64,000 nt of DNA, from the NCBI GenBank assembly GCA_038147755.1, contig JAYQTS010000002.1:248001-312000 (forward strand). The letters run 5' to 3'. This DNA comes from UBA5951 sp012269555 (GTDB lineage: Bacteria; Pseudomonadota; Alphaproteobacteria; Puniceispirillales; Puniceispirillaceae). The position numbers were made by a program, and so were the translations under genes. The notes beneath the pieces were generated by a model. That model saw only the letters and a list, made by a program, of their open reading frames with translations, was not told the DNA's origin and made no database searches. Below, piece by piece: positions 28,100-38,552 of the stretch; positions within the stretch are counted from its first letter, which is position 1; the number at the start of each line of letters is the position of its first letter.

Positions 28100-29848
28100 C
28101 TAGTGAACCTCCGTTTTCTTCTTTTTTGAATTAGCTTTGAAAGAATACTCGCAGTCTTCAGGAAAAAATCGCATGGCACAACTTAATGGATTTGAGGCCG
28201 CTTGGCCGAGGCCACAAATGCTGGCATCTCTCATTACTGATGCAATCTCTGTTAATAGTTTTGGCTGATAATGAGGGGCATTCATAATGGAAACTGCTTT
28301 TTCAGTCCCTACACGGCAAGGAGTGCATTGGCCGCAGGATTCATGTTTAAAAAAGTTCATCAGATTTTTCGCAATATCCCAAATATTATCTTCCTCAGAG
28401 AGTATAACCACGGCATGACTTCCAACGAAGCAGCCATATTCAGCTAGCTCACCGCCAAAATCGAGCGCTATATCTGCCTTATTCGCAGGTAAAATTCCTC
28501 CTGACGCACCACCTGGAAGATAAGCTTTAAAAATATGTCCTTCAGCCATGCCGCCACACTTTTCAATTAATTCATTTGCAGTGGTGCCCGCTGAAGCGAG
28601 AACTAATCCAGGATTAGAAACTCTCCCAGAAACAGAATAAGTCCTATGGCCTGGATGAAATTTTGTACCTAAATCATGAAACCAATCCGCGCCAAATTTA
28701 AGTATTTCAGGAACCCAAAATAAGGTCTCTACGTTATTTACTAAAGTTGGGCGTCCAAAAATGCCTTTTTCTGCAACAAAGGGTGGTCTATGTCTAGGTA
28801 AACCACGTTTACCTTCAATTGATTCAATCATTGCTGACTCTTCTCCACAAATATAGGCGCCAGCACCTCTCCTTAAATGAATGGTTGTATGGTCAGCAAT
28901 ATCGGTAGTGCTAAGTTTTTGGAGCTCGTTTCTTAGCATAAATAAAATTTCTGGATATTCATCTCGGACATATAAGTAGCATTCAGAGATTCCAACTATT
29001 AAAGCTGCAATTAATATTCCTTCAATTATTTGGTGTGGGCTTGTAGATAAATAATGTCTATCTTTGAAGGTGCCTGGCTCTCTCCTCATCGGCATTTACA
29101 GCCATAAGGCGGGGTCCTTTTGCTGTTTTACAATTCTCCATTTTTTGCCTGTAGGAAATCCAGCACCTCCAAGGCCTTTGAGGGCTGAATTTTCTAGTTG
29201 TGTTAGCGCTAAATCATACTTATCGCTATCATTTGAATTCTTCAATTTTCTAAGAATTTCATATCCACCTGATTGTATGTAAGAGTCTAAGCCCAACACA
29301 TTTTCTAAAATATCCGATTTATTTTTTTCTTGAATGGCTTGTGAATGCTCGATCTTTTGCAATTTTTTTAAATCGATGTTTGGGATAACAAAGTGACCGT
29401 CTGCAGCAACGGGAGCCTTATCACAGGCGCCTAGGCATGGTGAGGCAATAAACCGTATTTCTGTGTTATCATTAGGCGCCATTGATTCTAGTATTTTTTC
29501 AGAATTGAATAAAGAACAGGTAATCGAAGTACAAATTCTTATCGTTCTGTTTGGTGGAGGCTTTTGGCTATCTTTCACTAGTATAAAGTGGTCATAAAAA
29601 CTCGCAACTTCCCATATTTCTGATAAAGGAAGGTTCATAATAAAAGCTAATGCACTTAGATTATCTGAAGATAAATGTGAAAATTTATCCTGAATTAAAT
29701 GCAAATATTCTATTAACATATCTCTTTGCAAAATTTCTGGTAATATTGCTTTCACGTTATTTATTGCAGCCTGATTTGCAATTCTACCTTTTGGCTTGAA
29801 TTTACCCATTTTCTTTTTTCGATTTTGATTAGCAGATGAATTCGCCAT
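28100..29848 (-). CDS. fdhB: Formate dehydrogenase beta subunit, NuoE-NuoF fusion (compensated indels)
   Basis: NADH-binding subunit fusing a NuoE/FdsG-type [2Fe-2S] domain to a NuoF/FdsB-type FMN and NAD domain. The first part has CTSITCSLFNSEKI and SPCLGACDKAP; the second has GAGAYICGEESAMIESIEG and the [4Fe-4S] motif ESCGQCTPCRVG. A TAA at 29096-29098 sits between them, where the family reads MAVNADEGEPGTF. The flanks are in the same frame, yet MAVNADE is in a different one, so a missing C (near 29112) and a surplus base (near 29078) compensate each other. Corrected length is about 582 residues. The fdhA start follows after 10 bases. Confidence 0.9.
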
Positions 29849-29983
29849 GATTTACACCTTTTAAAGACAGGCTGGTATTATCGTTAAGCCAGTTTTTAAA
29901 AATAAGTCAAAAGTATAGTTTTATTTATTGGACAACTAAAATGGTACACATTAAAAAAATCCGGCTTATAAACTGTTATTGCC

Positions 29984-30166
29984 TTATTCTGTCTCAGCAG
30001 CGACAGGAATAAGCAAAATTATTTCTGCATTTATCAGTTGTTTTCCAACATGTTCAAAATTTACAGTAATTCTGGTTCCCTCTATCGATTGTACTTGGCC
30101 CACACCCCAATCGGGTCGTTCGGAATGTGTAACAAAGTCACCTAAACTGTAATCAAATAATGACAT
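29984..30166 (-). CDS. DUF3553 domain protein
   Basis: Small 60-residue beta-rich protein of the DUF3553 family, common in Alphaproteobacteria. The sequence pattern GDFVTHSERPDWGVGQVQSI then TVNFEHVGKQLINAE is diagnostic and resembles the RNA-polymerase-interacting SH3-like fold of CarD/UvrD tails, though function is not established. It is monocistronic, between fdhB and dksA. Confidence 0.85.
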   Translation of the reverse strand: MSLFDYSLGDFVTHSERPDWGVGQVQSIEGTRITVNFEHVGKQLINAEIILLIPVAAETE

Positions 30167-30550
30167 GATTTAAAACCTATTAATTTATTAAACAAAACAT
30201 GCAGATAAAAAAACACGTTATAAATTTTTACAATTAAAATTTATAAAATTAGCTTTCCGTTAGTCGTTTAAAAATTCTGAACGTTCGCGAAGTAGACAAT
30301 GCATGCTAAATAATTTTTAGCAAACTTCTGTAATGAATGTGCTGTAATCTTCAATGTTTTAAAGTTAATGAAAACTAAAATAGTATAAAGAAACAAATTT
30401 TTACATAAAGTTTAATTTAAATTTTCCATTAGGAGAGAAAAACCGAAAGGTTACTAATTTATCACTTGATTTTTGAAAATAAGAGCGTTAAGCGAGATGA
30501 AAATATCGTAAAAAAATATTATAACGATTTATTATTTTTGGGGGGAAATA
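30167..30550. other. Intergenic region between DUF3553 gene and dksA
   Basis: About 384 bases, strongly AT-rich, between two divergent genes. It must contain both promoters. A purine-rich GGGGGG-type ribosome binding site precedes the dksA ATG. I see no ORF, RNA gene or clear operator. Confidence 0.5.
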
Positions 30551-31036
30551 ATGATGGAAGTATCATCTCTTGAAACAAAGAAAAGCAATGGGGCTTCAAA
30601 AATAACTAACGAAAACAAGTCGGACGTTCAATTGCCGGTTGGTTACAAACCTAGCGCTGACGAAGAATTTATGAATCCTAAGCAAATAGAGTATTTTCGT
30701 CAGAAATTAGTGCGTTGGCGGGCAGAATTATTGGATGACGCAAATCAAACAATTGCTAATTTATCTACAGAAAATCTTCATAGGCCTGACCAAATGGACC
30801 GTGCTCAGATAGAAAGTAATGCAGCACTTGACCTAAGAACAAGAGATAGGGAGCGTAAATTATTACAAAAAATTGATTCGGCCATGAGACGAATTGAAGA
30901 TGGAAGTTATGGATATTGTGAAGATACAGGGGAGCCCATTAGTCTTTCACGATTAGAAGCAAGACCTATTGCTTCTTTAAGCTTGCATGCACAAGAATTA
31001 CATGAACGTATGGAACGTGTGCATAGAGACGATTAA
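30551..31036 (+). CDS. dksA: DksA-type RNA polymerase-binding regulator
   Basis: Protein of 161 residues of the DksA/TraR family, which works with ppGpp at the RNA polymerase secondary channel. The coiled coil spans about residues 45-110 (FRQKLVRWRAELLDDANQT, then DRAQIESNAALDLRTRDRER). The globular end reads GYCEDTGEPISLSRLEARP then SLSLHAQELHER: only one of the four zinc-finger cysteines remains, as in the alphaproteobacterial thiol-poor forms. An N-terminal tail of about 40 polar residues is lineage-specific. Confidence 0.92.
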   Translation: MMEVSSLETKKSNGASKITNENKSDVQLPVGYKPSADEEFMNPKQIEYFRQKLVRWRAELLDDANQTIANLSTENLHRPDQMDRAQIESNAALDLRTRDRERKLLQKIDSAMRRIEDGSYGYCEDTGEPISLSRLEARPIASLSLHAQELHERMERVHRDD

Positions 31037-31129
31037 ACATAAATAAATTAATATTTTTTTGATTAGATGATTAATTTAGTCCAAAAATTAAACGTTTTTT
31101 GGCGAAATATCTTTATTATCAAAAATTTC

Positions 31130-31179
31130 TTGCAATTAAAGAACAAAACAGGTACAAAAATTAAGAACAAAACAGGTAC
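31130..31179 (+). promoter_or_regulatory. recA promoter with two tandem LexA-like boxes
   Basis: GAACAAAACAGGTAC occurs twice, at 31141-31155 and 31165-31179, a 24-base spacing that puts both on roughly the same helix face. GAAC-N7-GTAC differs by one base from the alphaproteobacterial LexA site GAAC-N7-GAAC (GTTC-N7-GTTC). A TTGCAA at 31130-31135 and TACAAA at 31153-31158 with 17 bases between could be the promoter, with box 1 between and over its elements. An SOS-controlled recA would fit. Confidence 0.55.
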
Positions 31180-31181
31180 AA

Positions 31182-31201
31182 ACAAATAAAAATTTGTTTT
31201 T
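31182..31201 (+). repeat. Inverted repeat in the recA leader
   Basis: AAACAAAT, four A bases and ATTTGTTT form a small hairpin followed by T residues, directly after the second LexA-like box. It is 55 bases before the recA start. It could be a weak attenuator or chance in AT-rich DNA. Confidence 0.3.
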
Positions 31202-31255
31202 TTAAATAATTGTAAAAAAAATTCAGTTCTAGACAATAACTATAAGCTATGCATT

Positions 31256-32329
31256 ATGGAGGAAATTTTGAGTAACAATGTAGTGGAAATGAAAATGGTA
31301 AGTGATGATAAATCAAGAGCTCTAGAGGCAGCGATTGGTCAAATCGAAAAAGCTTTTGGTAAAGGTTCTGTTATGCGTCTCGGTCAGAACGACTCAGTGG
31401 ATGATGTCCAAGCTATTTCAACTGGGTCACTTGGTTTAGATATTGCACTTGGTATTGGCGGACTTCCAAAGGGCAGAATTATAGAGATATATGGGCCAGA
31501 GTCTTCTGGCAAAACTACATTGGCTCTGCATGCAGTTGCACAAGCACAAAAAGAAAGTGGAAATTGTGCATTTGTTGATGCGGAACATGCTTTAGATCCA
31601 GTTTATGCTAAGAAACTTGGGGTGGATTTAGATAATTTGTTAATATCTCAACCAGATGCTGGTGAACAAGCCTTAGAAATTGCTGACACATTAGTTCGTT
31701 CTGGTGCAGTAGATGTGCTTGTTGTTGACTCTGTTGCAGCTCTCGTGCCAAGAGCTGAGCTTGAAGGTGAGATGGGAGACACACACGTTGGTCTGCAAGC
31801 TCGTTTAATGAGCCAAGCTTTACGCAAATTGACATCTTCTATAGCTAAGTCAAATTGTTTGGTGATTTTTATAAATCAAATAAGGTTAAAAATTGGAGTT
31901 ATGTTTGGGAGTCCAGAGACAACAACTGGTGGGAATGCACTAAAATTTTATGCCTCTGTTAGATTAGATATCAGAAGAATTGGTTCCATTAAAGACAAGG
32001 ATGAAGTTGTTGGAAATCAGACCCGTGTAAAGGTAGTGAAAAACAAAGTAGCAGCACCTTTTAGGCAGGTGGAATTTGATATTATGTATGGAGAAGGTAT
32101 TTCAAAAACTGGAGAATTAATTGATTTAGGTGTTGCAGCAGGGTTGGTAGAAAAATCAGGTTCTTGGTATTCTTATGATTCTCAGCGAATTGGTCAAGGT
32201 CGAGAAAATGCTAAAACATATTTGGCAGAAAATCAGTCAGTTGCTGACAAGTTAGAACTTGCTATACGCCAAAATGCAGGTTTAGTTCAAAGTCAAATGC
32301 TTGATGAAACAATGGTTGAAAATGAATAG
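31256..32329 (+). CDS. recA: Recombinase RecA
   Basis: Complete RecA of up to 357 residues. Core features: ALEAAIGQIEKAFGKGSVMR, Walker A GPESSGKTT, VDAEHALDPVYAKKLGVD, Walker B VLVVDSVAALVPRAE and the loop-L2 region FINQIRLKIGVMFGSPETTT. The ATG at 31256 is directly followed by GGAGG, so the true start may be the TTG at 31268, five bases behind that Shine-Dalgarno; the conserved part begins later either way. A strong terminator hairpin lies at 32491-32528. Confidence 0.97.
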   Translation: MEEILSNNVVEMKMVSDDKSRALEAAIGQIEKAFGKGSVMRLGQNDSVDDVQAISTGSLGLDIALGIGGLPKGRIIEIYGPESSGKTTLALHAVAQAQKESGNCAFVDAEHALDPVYAKKLGVDLDNLLISQPDAGEQALEIADTLVRSGAVDVLVVDSVAALVPRAELEGEMGDTHVGLQARLMSQALRKLTSSIAKSNCLVIFINQIRLKIGVMFGSPETTTGGNALKFYASVRLDIRRIGSIKDKDEVVGNQTRVKVVKNKVAAPFRQVEFDIMYGEGISKTGELIDLGVAAGLVEKSGSWYSYDSQRIGQGRENAKTYLAENQSVADKLELAIRQNAGLVQSQMLDETMVENE

Positions 32330-32490
32330 AAAGTATAATTAAAAAATCGTGTGATTTAACTTAAAAAATCATAAATATATTTTAAAGGGTTCCTTATTTT
32401 TCGATTTTTTTGTTACAAGATACCTTATATTTAATATATAAGTTTTTAATGTTTGGATTATATCCTAGACATATTTATATTATTTACCGT

Positions 32491-32528
32491 AAAAGCATAA
32501 AGCGAAAATTTTTCGCTTCTGCTTTTTT
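32491..32528 (+). terminator. Rho-independent terminator between recA and alaS
   Basis: Two nested stems: AAAAGCA pairs with TGCTTTT, and inside AAGCGAAAA pairs with TTTTCGCTT, followed by a T-tract. It ends about 30 bases before the alaS start, so it either closes the recA transcript or, if transcription of alaS starts upstream of it, could act as an attenuator. Confidence 0.8.
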
Positions 32529-32560
32529 ATTTGTGGTAGAAATGAGAGTAAGAATTTTCT

Positions 32561-35227
32561 ATGTCGAATGTAAATGATATTAGGTCTACATTTTTATCCT
32601 ATTTCTTAAAAAATGGTCATCATGAAGTTAGCTCTAGCTCACTCGTACCTCAGAATGATCCTACATTAATGTTTACAAATGCTGGTATGGTTCAGTTTAA
32701 AAACGTATTTACTGGAATAGAACAGCTTGATTATAAACGTGCTGTTACTTCTCAAAAATGTGTGCGGGCAGGGGGCAAACATAATGACCTCGAAAATGTT
32801 GGTTATACCGCGAGGCATCATACCTTTTTTGAGATGTTGGGAAACTTCTCATTTGGTGATTATTTTAAAGATAATGCAATAGAACTTGCATGGAATCTTA
32901 TCACAAAAGAATATGAACTTAATCCAGAAAGACTTTTGGTAACAGTTTATCATGAGGATGAAGAAGCAATTTCATTATGGAAAAAAATTGCAGGCCTTAG
33001 TGATAATAAGATTATTCGTATTAGTACATTAGATAATTTCTGGTCTATGGGGGACCTCGGTCCTTGTGGGCCATGCTCAGAGATTTTTTATGATCATGGA
33101 GAACATATAAATGGAGGTCCTCCTGGTTCTAAAGATGAGGATGGAGATAGGTTCATTGAAATATGGAATCTTGTTTTCATGCAATATGAACAAACTGAAA
33201 AAGGAAGAATAAATCTTCCTAAGCCCTCCATAGATACAGGTATGGGGCTCGAGCGAATAGCTGCTGTGTTACAAGGCAAACACGATAATTACGATATCGA
33301 CCTAATGCGCGCTCTTGTGAAGGCATCTGCTCAAATTTCCAATACTGATATTGACGGAAAACATTCTGTTTCACACCGTGTTGTTGCTGATCATATTCGT
33401 TCTGTGGGTTTTTTAATTGCAGACGGCGTTTTGCCCTCTAATGAGGGAAGAGGTTACGTGTTACGCAGAATTATGAGGCGTGCTATGAGACATTTGCATC
33501 AGTTGGGATGTGAGAAGCCAGTTATGCACAGGTTGGTCAGTAGTTTGGTACAAGAGATGGGTGGACATTATCCTGAGCTACATCTGGCTGAGTCATTGAT
33601 TTCTCAAACAATCGAGTCAGAGGAAACTCGTTTTAAAGATACATTGTCACGTGGTTTAAAAATTCTCCAGGAAGAAATGGAGGACTTGAGTAAGAATAAT
33701 ATTTTATCCGGTTCAACTGCATTTAAACTTTATGATACATATGGTTTCCCGTTAGACCTTACGCAAGATTATTTGAGGGGGCATAAATGGCAGGTAGATC
33801 TAGAGGGTTTTGAAAAAGGCCATGTTGTCGCAAAAAAATGCGGCTCGTGCAGCATGGACTGGCTCTGGATCGAAAACAGAAAGTAGATTATTTTTAGAAC
33901 TGGCGGATAGAAATGGAAGTACTGAGTTTTTAGGATACGGTCAGGTATCATCTCAGGGTATAGTAACAAATATAATTTTTGATAATGACGAGACAAATAT
34001 TTCTTCAAAAGATGAAAAAGTGATTGTCATTACTAATCAAACACCCTTTTATGCAGAGTCTGGGGGGCAATTGGGAGATACTGGCTACTTTTCTTGGTCA
34101 GAAGGGTTTGCCAATGTCGAAAATACTACAAAAATATCTTCTTTATTTCTGCATCATTGCAAGATTTCTAAAGGCTCACTTTCAGTTGGTCAGCCAATAC
34201 AAATGAATGTAGATGCAGATAGGAGAGATAAATTACGCTCTAATCATAGTTCAACGCATTTACTACATGAAGCACTTCGGCTTACATTAGGAAAGCATGT
34301 TGTCCAGAAAGGTTCTCTTGTAGCTCCTGATAAATTAAGGTTTGATTTTTCGCACAACGCACCTGTAAGTTCAGAGCAATTGAGTGTTATTGAAGATATC
34401 GTTAATCATCAGGTTCAAATGAATACACCTGTCCAAACTCGTATTATGACCCCAAAAGCAGCCATTTCGGAAGGTGCTTTAGCTTTATTCGGAGAAAAAT
34501 ATGGTGAAGAAGTGCGAGTTGTTACTATGGGTAACCCTGAAAAATCGAAAGGAAAATCAGCTTGGTCGATAGAGCTTTGTGGCGGAACACATGTAAAAGA
34601 ACTGGTGATATTGGTCAAATAAAAATAATTTCTGAGACTGCAGTTGCTGGTGGGATTAGAAGAATTGAAGCTGTAAGTCATAATTCAGCCAGACAATGGT
34701 TTGAGGCTAGAGAGAAAATCTTAAATAAAACTGCTACTTTGTTAAAATCCAAAGTTGAACTTATTCCTGATAGGGTCTCAGCCTTGTTAAGCGAAAAGAA
34801 AAAGCTTGAGACCCAAGTTGCTCAATTAAGACAAAAAAATGCTACTGGAAATGGTACTGGGGATTTAGGTAGTTCTGAAAAAGTTGGTCCCTATAACTTT
34901 ATTGGCAAAATACTCCAAGATTTACCAACAAAAGAATTAAAGCCGCTTGCTGATAAATTTCGCTTAAATGCTGTTACTACTGTTATATGTCTAATTTCTG
35001 TTCAAGATGACAAATTATCAATAGTTGTGTCCTTGTCGCCAGATTGCGAAGGAAAGCTAGATGCTGTTTCATTGGTTCGCATTGCTTCTGAGGCTGTAGG
35101 TGGAAAAGGGGGGGGTGGCAGATTTGATATGGCCCAAGCTGGTGGTAACAACCCAAAGGATGCATTTAAGGCGTTCGAAGCTGTTAAAAATGAATTAGTC
35201 TCTTCAAAACAAAGAAACGAATCTTAA
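32561..35227 (+). CDS. alaS: Alanyl-tRNA synthetase (two frameshifts)
   Basis: Class II synthetase charging tRNA-Ala. Motifs: start MSNVNDIRSTFLSYFLKNGH, RHHTFFEMLGNFSFGDYFK, GLERIAAVLQG, the editing-domain HSSTHLLHEALR and the zinc/editing CGGTHVK. The frame breaks near 33823 (FEK then AMLSQKNAARAAW in another frame; one surplus G) and near 34605 (GGTHVK then RTGDIGQIKIISE; A4 that should be A5). The C-terminal oligomerisation domain carries GKGGGGRFDMAQAGG. Corrected length is about 888 residues, normal. The gene must be functional in a living cell, which argues for sequence errors. Confidence 0.93.
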
Positions 35228-35258
35228 AACTATTCGTTTCTTTGTTTATTAGCCCAAA

Positions 35259-36472
35259 CTATGCCATTGCTTTTTGTAAATTAATATCGAGAGTATCTAA
35301 AAATTGGTCAGTCGTCTGGAACGTCTGACTAGAACTTATCAAAATAGCTAAATCTTTTGTCATTTTACCACTTTCGATAGTTTTAATACATACTTTTTCG
35401 AGTGTTTCTGCAAAATCAATGACTTCTTGGGTATTATCAAATTTTCCTCGATAACTGAGACCTCTCGTCCAGGCAAAGATGGAAGCTATTGGGTTTGTTG
35501 ATGTTTGTTCACCTTTTTGATGTTGACGGTAATGTCTTGTTACTGTTCCATGTGCCGCTTCTGCTTCTATTGTTTCTCCATCAGTGTCATCAATACGGAT
35601 GTCATCAATCCGAGAGAGCCATATCCTTGGGCCACCGTATCCGATTGCACATCTCCGTCATAATTTTTGCATGCCCACACATAGCCTCCATTCCATTTCA
35701 TAGCACAAGCGACCATATCATCAATCAATCTATGCTCATATGTAAGCCCAGCCTGTTCAAATTTAACTCTAAATTCGTTTTGATATACCTCTTCAAACAA
35801 GTCTTTGAAGCGCCCATCATATGCCTTCATGATAGTATTTTTTGTTGACATATAAACCGGCCAACCTAAGTCAAGGCCGTAATTCATGCACGCTCTTGCA
35901 AAGCCTTTGATTGACTCGTCCAAGTTATACATAGCCATCGCAACTCCACCATCAGGAAAATCGTAAACCTCGTGACTGATAGCGTCACCCCCATTAGCCG
36001 GTTGGAATGTCATCGTGAGCTTTCCAGGTCCCTTAATTACCATATCAGTTGCTCGATATTGGTCACCGAATGCGTGCCTTCCAATAACAATTGGTTTTGT
36101 CCAACCTGGTACTAATCTTGGAACATTATTTGCGATAATCGGCTGCCTAAATACCGTTCCCCCAAGAATATTTCTTATTGTTCCGTTAGGTGATTTATAC
36201 ATTTTTTTGAGACTAAATTCTTCAACTCTTTGTTCATCAGGTGTTATAGTTGCGCACTTAACTCCAACTCTATATTTTTTGATTGCTTCGGCAGCATCTA
36301 TTGTTATTTGATCATCTGTTTTGTCCCTAGCCTCAATTCCAAGGTCGTAGTATTTTAAATCTACATCTAAATAAGGATGGATTAATTTATCTTTAATTTT
36401 CTGCCAGATGATTCTGGTCATTTCATCTCCATCCATTTCTACAATAGGATTTAAGACCTTAATTTTTGTCAT
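35259..36472 (-). CDS. icd: NADP-dependent isocitrate dehydrogenase (frameshifted)
   Basis: Isocitrate dehydrogenase of the eukaryote-like, homodimeric type common in Alphaproteobacteria, making 2-oxoglutarate and NADPH. The N-terminus KVLNPIVEMDGDEMTRIIW and YMSTKNTIMKAYDGRFKDLF are diagnostic. The main frame ends at 35567 after SVLMT; the conserved DGETIEAEAAHGTVTRHYR and NPIASIFAWTRGLSYRGKF continue in another frame to a stop at 35259. One C lost from 'cacctg' near 35597 explains it. Corrected length is 404 residues. It converges with alaS. Confidence 0.93.
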
Positions 36473-36648
36473 GAACGACCCCCAAAAATAAAAAATGTCA
36501 TTTTATTGCTAATTTAAGCTTTGTTGCTTTAAGAATTTAAAAAAACTGTATTGAAACTAGTCGAACAATAGACAATCTATTTATAAAATACAACAATAAC
36601 ACATTGTTTAAATATACTAAATTAAGCGTTTTTTATATTGTGACTTTC

Positions 36649-37179
36649 TCAAAGATTATCTACCAATTCATCTGCAGTCTTTGACCATGACACAAACTCT
36701 AAATTTGTATTATGCATGAATCCACTCTCGGCTATATGAGTTAGTAGCAATTTCATCGGTTGCCAAAACTCATCAAGGTCGAAAACATGAAACTTGGCAT
36801 TCAATATCTTAAGTTGGCACCAAGTGAGAACCTCCATTGTCTCATCAAGAGAACCAAGACCCCCTGGAAGTAGAACGAAATCTGTTGTGTTTTTATACAT
36901 TAAACTTTTTCGTTCGTGCATCGATTTTGTAATTATTAATTCTGTTATTTCTTTGTGCCCAATTTCCTGAGATTCTAAAAACTGCGGCATAATTCCTGTT
37001 ATAAGTCCACCACTTGATATAGCACCGTCCGCAAATGCGCCCATTAGACCTGTTCGACCACCGCCGTAGACAATCTTGTAACCTCTTGCTCCAATCATTT
37101 GACCCAGGCGAAATGCTTCTTTCGAAAACTGTGGTGACAGACCATTAGCTGCACCAGCAAATATACATATCGTTTTCAT
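36649..37179 (-). CDS. LOG family protein (cytokinin-activating phosphoribohydrolase-like)
   Basis: Protein of 176 residues of the LOG/TIGR00730 family, which cleaves nucleoside 5'-monophosphates to base and ribose phosphate. The motif pair PGGLGSLDE and the Rossmann-type YGGGRTGLMGAFADGAI are present. The frame runs upstream to 37236, but the ATG at 37179, preceded by AGGATC, gives MKTICIFAGAANGLSP, the usual start. It is divergent from the LysM protein gene. Physiological substrate unknown in bacteria. Confidence 0.88.
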   Translation of the reverse strand: MKTICIFAGAANGLSPQFSKEAFRLGQMIGARGYKIVYGGGRTGLMGAFADGAISSGGLITGIMPQFLESQEIGHKEITELIITKSMHERKSLMYKNTTDFVLLPGGLGSLDETMEVLTWCQLKILNAKFHVFDLDEFWQPMKLLLTHIAESGFMHNTNLEFVSWSKTADELVDNL

Positions 37180-37267
37180 TTTGATCCTAGATAAAAAATT
37201 TATAATTTTGCCATAATTAGACATGTATCCTATCATTACTTTAGTATTGTTAGCTAGGAGCTAATTA

Positions 37268-38506
37268 ATGAAAAATTCAAAAATTGGACTCATAGGGTTG
37301 TTGGTAGCAGGTATTGTCGCAGCATTTTTCGTAATTAACCTAAACGAAACTGCAGAAATTGGCAAAAAAATTGACCAAGAGGAAGCGCGCGAAAATATTG
37401 GTGAAATTGAAAGAGTTGAAGAAAAGCTAGATACCTCAGACGAGTTAAAGGTTGGGTTGCAAGTTACCATGGCACAAGTAAGCCCTGACGGCTCTAGTGT
37501 ATTTGGTGGTATTGGGCCACCTGGTAAAACCGTAATTTTGTTTAATGGTGATATTATTATTGCTGAAACCACAATCAATAAAAATGGTGATTGGGTTGCT
37601 ATTCCAGAAAAACAATTTGAGTCGGGTTCTCATTTTATCCAACTAGGAATTAAGCCCGAACATGGTGAAAGTGAAACTGAAAGGCTGTCACTAAGAGTGA
37701 TATCTGAAAAAGCTGAGAGTGGTTTGAAGGAGGCAGATAATACTGAGAATCTGCCATTGACACCAGAAACTACAAATATGGGTGATTCTTCCAAAATATT
37801 AGATACAATGATTTCAGATTTAGCTGTGGTTATTGATATCGAAGAAAATAAGGAAGAAAAACCGTTTGTGGTATTTGTCCCGAAATCAGATTCATCGATA
37901 CCGGTAGTGGTGCAATCACCAGATGTTATGGCTGATAAAAAGGAAACCATTACTTCCTCAGATGACTCAGATATAGGAAGGTTGCGTTCTGTAGCTTCAG
38001 TACTCGATAAAGCAGATAAAATTTCTAGTTTGTCTAATGAAAACGAATTTATTCAAATTAGAAGTTTATCTTGGGAGGATAAATCAAAATTAAGATTGTC
38101 CGGGTTTGCTGGGGGAGGAAATTCTATGCGCGCATATTTTGACAATCAATTTATTGCTTCAATCAAGTGGAATGTTTCTGAGAGAGACGATAAAGTACAT
38201 CGGTGGAGCATGGTTACAAGGGCGTTAATGCAACCTGACAAACCATATAACCTGCGCGCTGAATTATTGGGTGAAGATGAATCAGTTGTGCAAGTAACCG
38301 AGATTGAAATAAGTGCTGAGTCGCTTGAAATTGGCAGTGACGGGAGTGATATGTTGGTTATTCATAAAGGAGATGCCTTATGGCGTATTGCTTATAGAGC
38401 CTATGGACAGGGTGTTCGCTATGTCGATATATTTAAACGCAATAATAATCGTATAAATAACCCGGACCTAATTTATCCTAATCAAATATTTGCTATACCC
38501 GATTAA
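37268..38506 (+). CDS. Membrane-anchored LysM domain protein
   Basis: Protein of 412 residues with an N-terminal hydrophobic segment (residues 6-23) and no clear cleavage site, so probably inner-membrane anchored with the rest in the periplasm. Middle parts are acidic and low in complexity, with beta-rich Ig-like stretches such as VILFNGDIIIAETTINKNGD. A single LysM domain closes the protein (IHKGDALWRIAYRAYG to IYPNQIFAIP, about residues 364-411), which binds peptidoglycan. Similar TM-Ig-LysM proteins are common in Alphaproteobacteria; function unknown. Confidence 0.85.
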   Translation: MKNSKIGLIGLLVAGIVAAFFVINLNETAEIGKKIDQEEARENIGEIERVEEKLDTSDELKVGLQVTMAQVSPDGSSVFGGIGPPGKTVILFNGDIIIAETTINKNGDWVAIPEKQFESGSHFIQLGIKPEHGESETERLSLRVISEKAESGLKEADNTENLPLTPETTNMGDSSKILDTMISDLAVVIDIEENKEEKPFVVFVPKSDSSIPVVVQSPDVMADKKETITSSDDSDIGRLRSVASVLDKADKISSLSNENEFIQIRSLSWEDKSKLRLSGFAGGGNSMRAYFDNQFIASIKWNVSERDDKVHRWSMVTRALMQPDKPYNLRAELLGEDESVVQVTEIEISAESLEIGSDGSDMLVIHKGDALWRIAYRAYGQGVRYVDIFKRNNNRINNPDLIYPNQIFAIPD

Positions 38507-38552
38507 ATTTAAAAGAAGGTGTTAATTGAAACATTTTATTGGTCAGATTTAA

